From assembly GCA_016860845.1 (NCBI GenBank), contig BOKF01000006.1, positions 62,001 through 126,000 on the forward strand: 64,000 bases of DNA, written 5' to 3'. A model generated the notes under the pieces. It made no database searches and was not told where the DNA came from. It saw only the letters and a program-made list of their open reading frames with translations. Positions 59,952 to 64,000 of this stretch are shown in pieces. Source of the DNA: Chloroflexota bacterium (GTDB taxonomy: Bacteria > Chloroflexota > Anaerolineae > 4572-78 > J111). The position numbers and the translations under genes were made by a program. Numbering within the stretch: the first letter of the stretch is position 1; each line of letters opens with the position of its first letter.

Positions 59952-62900
59952 CTAAACCGGTTCTATTGCTAAAGTGAGTAGGCTATTGGCTGAGTCATGG
60001 TTGATTGCAGCAACCGTGACGTCAATCTGATCCGGAGCTGACCAAATTTTTGGTATCCCGTTGGGTGCCTCGAAAGTCCCTAGCGAGTCTCCCCACAAGG
60101 TGTAAAGGGTGAAGTGACTATTTCCAAGATCGGATCGTGCCCGCAAAACAAGCGTGTCACCTTCCTGTAAATCATCAAGGGCCTGACCAAGCAGTTGAAT
60201 TGACACTGTTTGTGATGTGCGTCGCCTCCCTGTCATTTGGGCCAGGCTGCTAGCCTCCTGCTGGGCTTTGGCAATTGTTTCTATTTCCTCATCAGTGAAT
60301 CCCATAACAGCCAATTCTTGTTCAGTTAATCGGACAAACCAGATAAGAAGTTCTTCCGGTTCCATAGCCTCATCAAGACATTGTTCGGCCATCTTGAGCG
60401 CAATTTTTCTCGAATTGAGTCCAAAGGCCAGCAGGGAACTGGCAGCCGGGCTATGCACGCCATACTTCAGCAGCGCCGCAAAGTAACTAACAACACGTGG
60501 GATTTCCTCATCGGTTTCTGTGACAAATTCCTGCAAATAAGCCACAAGAGCATTGAGGCCCCAAGGCGCTCGATAACCAAACAAATCGTCAATCAATACG
60601 CTTATATCAGCCGGACTATCAATTGATTGTTTCACAGCCCGCTCATGAGCCATCTCCTGAGCGGTATAGCCTTGTAACCATAATTTGAGGACAACTCTCC
60701 ACAGCATTTGCCACTCATCTAGTTGCTGCCAGGTTTCTAGCCCTAACAAATCAGCTAATTTTCGCCACCCGTTTTTTAATTCCGTCGGGAGAGAGGAAGC
60801 ATCAGGTCTTAACTGGTCAAGTTCAAACAAAAATTCCAGGAGGGATATCAGGTACTCGCATCGTATATCCGGATTCCAATCATAATAATCTTGCGCCGCC
60901 AAGATTTGGTTCAACAGATTGTCTCTGTGGTCGTCAACACGCTCACAATCGGATATGGGAAAACCAAGGCGGTAAAATCGATGTCGCTGTCTGCGGGTAG
61001 GAAACCGCCGACGAATTGACTCTAATCTGGCATACAGTAAGTCGCGAGCTAATTCCGCGGTCAATTCTCCTTGCGGCTGCGCCTCAAGTTGAAGGATTAA
61101 CAGGGATCGCTGCATCAGGTTTTGAAGATCATCCGGGGTGATCTCTTCATTGACCTGTTCTTCTGTGAGAGCAATCAATTGGCTATCAAGGAAATCGAGC
61201 CAGGCCAAAGTCCCTTTACGATTTTCCGGTGGTATCCAATCTATATTATTTTCCGCTAACAGTTGGCACAGCACGGCTACGTTTACGACGGGATGGGTAT
61301 GCCGCCACTGCTGTATAATGTAGTATAAAAGTTGGCGTAGAGCGCTTAACAATTTATGAATTTGATACCCCTCAACCATCTTTTGGCGAAATTGCGTATC
61401 CTGAGCGCGCTGCCATGCATCTTCGGTCAAATCCACGGCAAAGAGGATTTGACCCTCATTTTCTTTCATACCACGTCCGGCTCGTCCACAAATATTCCAG
61501 AAATCAAGAGGGCTGATGGGCTTGTTATGATCAAGCATTAAACTGTGAACAATAACGGTTCGGATGGGTAAGTTAACCCCTTGAGCTAAAGTAGTGGTTG
61601 CTACTACCAGCCTGACGACCTGATGTCGAATCAGTTGTTCAAGCTTGATACGGAGTTTTTGGGGTAGTTTGCTATGATGCACTACGAAACCGGCTTTAAG
61701 GAATTTAACGATCTCTGCATCACTCCCCATTGTTTCTTCAGCGATAGTAAGGCATTCGTCATATAACGCTCGCCCCTCAGGAGCGATAGGTAAATTAAAT
61801 TCCTCCCCGTTGCGCTTTGCTACTATCTTCTTGATCTTCAAAGCTTTCAGGAGTCTTTGGCCAAAGGGTTCAACTGATCGTCGCTGCGCGATGAAGACCA
61901 GAGTCATGTCTTGCTGGGCAAAGCGCAGCGCCGCATCGGCAACAACCTCTGGCATATCATTGGGAAAGGGATTCTGTCGGCGCGTTCCCCGAAGCTGTTC
62001 ACCTCTTAAAGGCTGTATAAATGACGAAACGAAACACTCATGTTCGAGGCGCCTGTACCCCAAATGGGTATAGTCAATCCTAGCGAAACGACCGTTCCAA
62101 CTCAATTCGCCCAACATCAGTCGGGAGGGTCGCCATTCCGACTCGATGAAATTATCGGGACTACCTGTGATCCAGGACGCAAATTGGTCTATGTTAGGCA
62201 AGACAGCCGACAAGAAAAAGAAACGAACGCTCTGGTTAGCATATCGAATAATCAAACGATGCAGGAAGAACTCGAAACGTATACCTCGCTCCGTTGGACT
62301 GATAATATGCCCCTCGTCAATGATGACGAGACGAACTTGATCGGCGAGGTCCGGATTGTAGCGTAAAAATGCGTCTATCTTCTCTGGGGTAGCGATAATA
62401 ATACGGGTTCGGTCCATCAACATCCGCTCTATGGGGCTGAGTTCAAAGCCGCCATACAATTCGGAGACGCGTACCCCTAACGGATGAAAGCTCTGGCGCA
62501 GGCTGGCCTCAATTTCGACGGCTAAAGAGCGGAACGGCGCTATGTAGATACACTTGGTTTGAGAGTCGTCTTGGTAGTCCAACAAAAAGCGTAAGATGAC
62601 CAACTCGGCCACGCGAGTCTTCCCCGCGCTGGTTGGCATCTTCAAGCAATAACTCCGCCGTTCGACTTCATTGACTTGGGGTAGGGCGGCTGTCTGTGAT
62701 CGCCATAATTCTACCACCCGAGGATGACGCCGGTAGCCGGCGCGGATATATGGATCTACCAGGTTTCCCTCAGGATCATCCCCTTGCAAAGGGCCCAATT
62801 GTGTCCAGAGTGAGTTGGTATCGAACTCGTCAAATAGGTATCTGGCGCAGTAAAAGAGCCACCACCAGCTTACAAACTTGACCTTCTCGGTCAGCTCAAT

Positions 62901-63581
62901 CCCTTCGTCCAGAATCCCTCTAGCTCGATCAAGAAGTGAACGTCGTCCGGTCTTGGGAAACTCGACGAAATAAGAGAAGGCTCTGGCAATTGAAGCTCGC
63001 AAGATGCGATCTAAGGCTTCATCTTCGGTGATTGCCCCCTGATGAAGGGCGGCTGCAACCACTGCATCAGTGTAGCTGTCATCATCGAGCACTTGATAGA
63101 TCAAATCTCGGAGTCCGGCCAAATTTTTGAGGAAGAGCCGATGCAACAACCCCAGTTCCTGGGGTAAATCTTCACTTTCTAAGTCTTTCGCGAGAACATA
63201 AGCGCGGGCATAATGCCCGGCAATGTAGTAACCTAAAGCGGCGTTGACCAGTTGGTCGATCCGTTCTACTGGCGCTTGAGTGTCTACAGCTTCTGAGTAA
63301 AGAAATTCAAGAATCTCTGCGCCTTGTTTGATGAGTTCATCACCATCCGGGCGAAAATCGGGTAGTTCGCGGAGTTGTAAACCCTGCCAGAAAAGCAGAT
63401 GAGCCGTATAAAGGAGATTCTCGTCCAAGGTAGGGGTATAATTGGGCCACTGGACCGGATCGACCCCAAGTCGTTGCAGTACAGCTCGAGAATGAGCCTG
63501 AGCCGCAAAGTTACGGAATCGTCCCTCAGTAGTCAATTGACGCATCGCCGCCAGGATTCGTTCAGCCTGTTCATGCTCCAT
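59952..63581 (-). CDS. SF2 DEAD/DEAH-type helicase (Ski2/HamB-like)
   Basis: 1209 residues. After a ~300-residue helical N-terminus come motif I LKMPTSAGKTRVAEL at ~313-327, Ia CIYIAPFRSLAVEIE, Ib IIIATPEKIDAFL, motif II LVIIDEGHIISPTERG at ~419-434 (DEGH), motif III FFLSAVLPN, and motif VI FWNICGRAGRGMKENEG. The order is that of Ski2-like helicases; HamB of Hachiman is similar in kind. The start overlaps the stop of the upstream nuclease-like gene by 11 nt. Expected to unwind or translocate on DNA and control the linked nucleases. No Dna2-like nuclease motif is fused. Confidence 0.85.
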   Translation of the reverse strand: MEHEQAERILAAMRQLTTEGRFRNFAAQAHSRAVLQRLGVDPVQWPNYTPTLDENLLYTAHLLFWQGLQLRELPDFRPDGDELIKQGAEILEFLYSEAVDTQAPVERIDQLVNAALGYYIAGHYARAYVLAKDLESEDLPQELGLLHRLFLKNLAGLRDLIYQVLDDDSYTDAVVAAALHQGAITEDEALDRILRASIARAFSYFVEFPKTGRRSLLDRARGILDEGIELTEKVKFVSWWWLFYCARYLFDEFDTNSLWTQLGPLQGDDPEGNLVDPYIRAGYRRHPRVVELWRSQTAALPQVNEVERRSYCLKMPTSAGKTRVAELVILRFLLDYQDDSQTKCIYIAPFRSLAVEIEASLRQSFHPLGVRVSELYGGFELSPIERMLMDRTRIIIATPEKIDAFLRYNPDLADQVRLVIIDEGHIISPTERGIRFEFFLHRLIIRYANQSVRFFFLSAVLPNIDQFASWITGSPDNFIESEWRPSRLMLGELSWNGRFARIDYTHLGYRRLEHECFVSSFIQPLRGEQLRGTRRQNPFPNDMPEVVADAALRFAQQDMTLVFIAQRRSVEPFGQRLLKALKIKKIVAKRNGEEFNLPIAPEGRALYDECLTIAEETMGSDAEIVKFLKAGFVVHHSKLPQKLRIKLEQLIRHQVVRLVVATTTLAQGVNLPIRTVIVHSLMLDHNKPISPLDFWNICGRAGRGMKENEGQILFAVDLTEDAWQRAQDTQFRQKMVEGYQIHKLLSALRQLLYYIIQQWRHTHPVVNVAVLCQLLAENNIDWIPPENRKGTLAWLDFLDSQLIALTEEQVNEEITPDDLQNLMQRSLLILQLEAQPQGELTAELARDLLYARLESIRRRFPTRRQRHRFYRLGFPISDCERVDDHRDNLLNQILAAQDYYDWNPDIRCEYLISLLEFLFELDQLRPDASSLPTELKNGWRKLADLLGLETWQQLDEWQMLWRVVLKLWLQGYTAQEMAHERAVKQSIDSPADISVLIDDLFGYRAPWGLNALVAYLQEFVTETDEEIPRVVSYFAALLKYGVHSPAASSLLAFGLNSRKIALKMAEQCLDEAMEPEELLIWFVRLTEQELAVMGFTDEEIETIAKAQQEASSLAQMTGRRRTSQTVSIQLLGQALDDLQEGDTLVLRARSDLGNSHFTLYTLWGDSLGTFEAPNGIPKIWSAPDQIDVTVAAINHDSANSLLTLAIEPV

Positions 63582-64000
63582 CGAGCACTACCTCATAGTC
63601 AAAGAGTGCCTGGACAAAAGCATTCAGCTCGGGAATACAAACGTTAATAGCCAGAAGATCGTTAATGACGTCCAGTTGTGCTTGGACAGCGCCAAATGGA
63701 TCTCGTGGATTATTGCCCGTTACCAAGAATAGCAGGGTGCGCCGCGTCGGCTGATAAGGAGCAAACTTGTGCAAAAAGGCCAAGACTTGATCGGCCTCGT
63801 CGTGTCGATTTTCCTTGCGTAAGATGGTGACAATAAAAGGGATGGATTTTGGTCGTGGCCGGTGTCCACACTGAAGTTGGTCATAAGCTTCAGTAATCAC
63901 TTGAGCAGCAAACGTATTTCGCACCTTGACCTCTGCTATTAATATTTCCCGACCTTTACCATCAGGGTCGCCAAACTTGAAGGCCAGGACATCATCTCCT
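63571..64000 (-). CDS. PD-(D/E)XK-type nuclease-like protein (HamA/DUF1837-like), partial
   Basis: C-terminal ~143 codons of a gene continuing beyond the right edge. At the start of the visible part, GDDVLAFKFGD followed by GREILIAEVKVRNTFAAQV gives the D...ExK arrangement of PD-(D/E)XK nucleases, then a helix (ITEAYDQLQCG) where the family has a conserved Gln/Tyr. Hachiman HamA (DUF1837) has the same motif next to helicase HamB. Overlap of 11 nt with the helicase gene shows tight coupling. The call is by motif and neighbour; a Card1/Cas4-type or other restriction-like nuclease is also possible. Confidence 0.65.
   Translation of the reverse strand, partial: GDDVLAFKFGDPDGKGREILIAEVKVRNTFAAQVITEAYDQLQCGHRPRPKSIPFIVTILRKENRHDEADQVLAFLHKFAPYQPTRRTLLFLVTGNNPRDPFGAVQAQLDVINDLLAINVCIPELNAFVQALFDYEVVLDGA

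Noticed and set aside
1..64000. tRNA or rRNA genes, in particular a tRNA as integration site near the integrase
   Set aside because: Reading both strands by eye around the integrase and mobile module showed no cloverleaf with a T-loop GTTCRA and matching acceptor stem. A tRNAscan run would be decisive.

Overview
The window looks like a defence and mobile-element island in a member of the Chloroflexota (Anaerolineae/Caldilineae-like). This is inferred from protein style: large STAND ATPases with TPRs or winged helices, effector-associated domains, secreted proteins ending in a YLPxIxK motif, and frequent GTG/TTG starts. No rRNA, tRNA or CRISPR array was recognised, so the taxonomy is an inference.

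Layout. 1-6220 (minus): a Wadjet-type SMC anti-plasmid operon, JetA-JetB-JetC-JetD, with JetD running off the left edge. 6326-7685 (plus): two decayed genes, a GNAT acetyltransferase and a histone-deacetylase-like hydrolase. 7716-13792 (minus): ordinary cargo, namely a cyclophilin-like protein, a CxxC protein, an FAD-dependent amino-acid oxidase, a DUF2961/GH172 enzyme and two secreted proteins sharing a C-terminal motif. 13961-24335 (minus): a five-gene cluster framed by two proteins that share the same C-terminal effector-associated-domain plus HEAT module, with a kinase-like protein, a membrane zinc-ribbon protein, a very large uncharacterised protein and a TraB-like protein with nine 20-residue repeats. 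This is my best candidate for an undescribed conflict system.

24336-30275: a repeat-rich spacer, a STAS protein, an excisionase-like HTH, and two STAND regulators. One is an HTH-NB-ARC gene followed by an overlapping TPR gene and then, convergently, a tiny secreted peptide predicted to mature to an 11-mer with Cys at both ends. 30416-36545: a mobile module with a DnaA-N-domain replication protein, an FtsK-type translocase, a DUF2637 membrane protein, iteron-like repeats and a GTGCAC cluster. It resembles the double-strand-DNA-transferring integrative elements of actinomycetes (AICEs).

36810-41894: a Phd/RelE-type toxin-antitoxin pair, the frameshifted remains of a DUF1156 adenine methyltransferase, and an intact membrane-anchored NACHT-HEAT ATPase. 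42017-46904: a TerY-P-type phosphorylation system (vWA, kinase, vWA, PP2C, truncated second kinase), the last gene broken next to a dead tyrosine integrase (46930-47982). 48979-55074: a 33-residue membrane protein, a nucleoside-deoxyribosyltransferase-like protein, a sensor plus ATP-dependent DNA ligase operon with a near-consensus promoter, and a NUDIX hydrolase. 55330-64000 (minus): an overlapping operon of a PD-(D/E)XK-type protein, an SF2 helicase, an unknown protein, a phospholipase-D-type nuclease and a stub of another nuclease, a likely Hachiman-like helicase-nuclease defence system.

The theme is layered anti-mobile-element defence interleaved with fragments of the elements themselves. 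Start sites were often moved downstream of the longest reading frame where a ribosome-binding site decided the matter. All functions are from motif recognition by eye; no database search was run.
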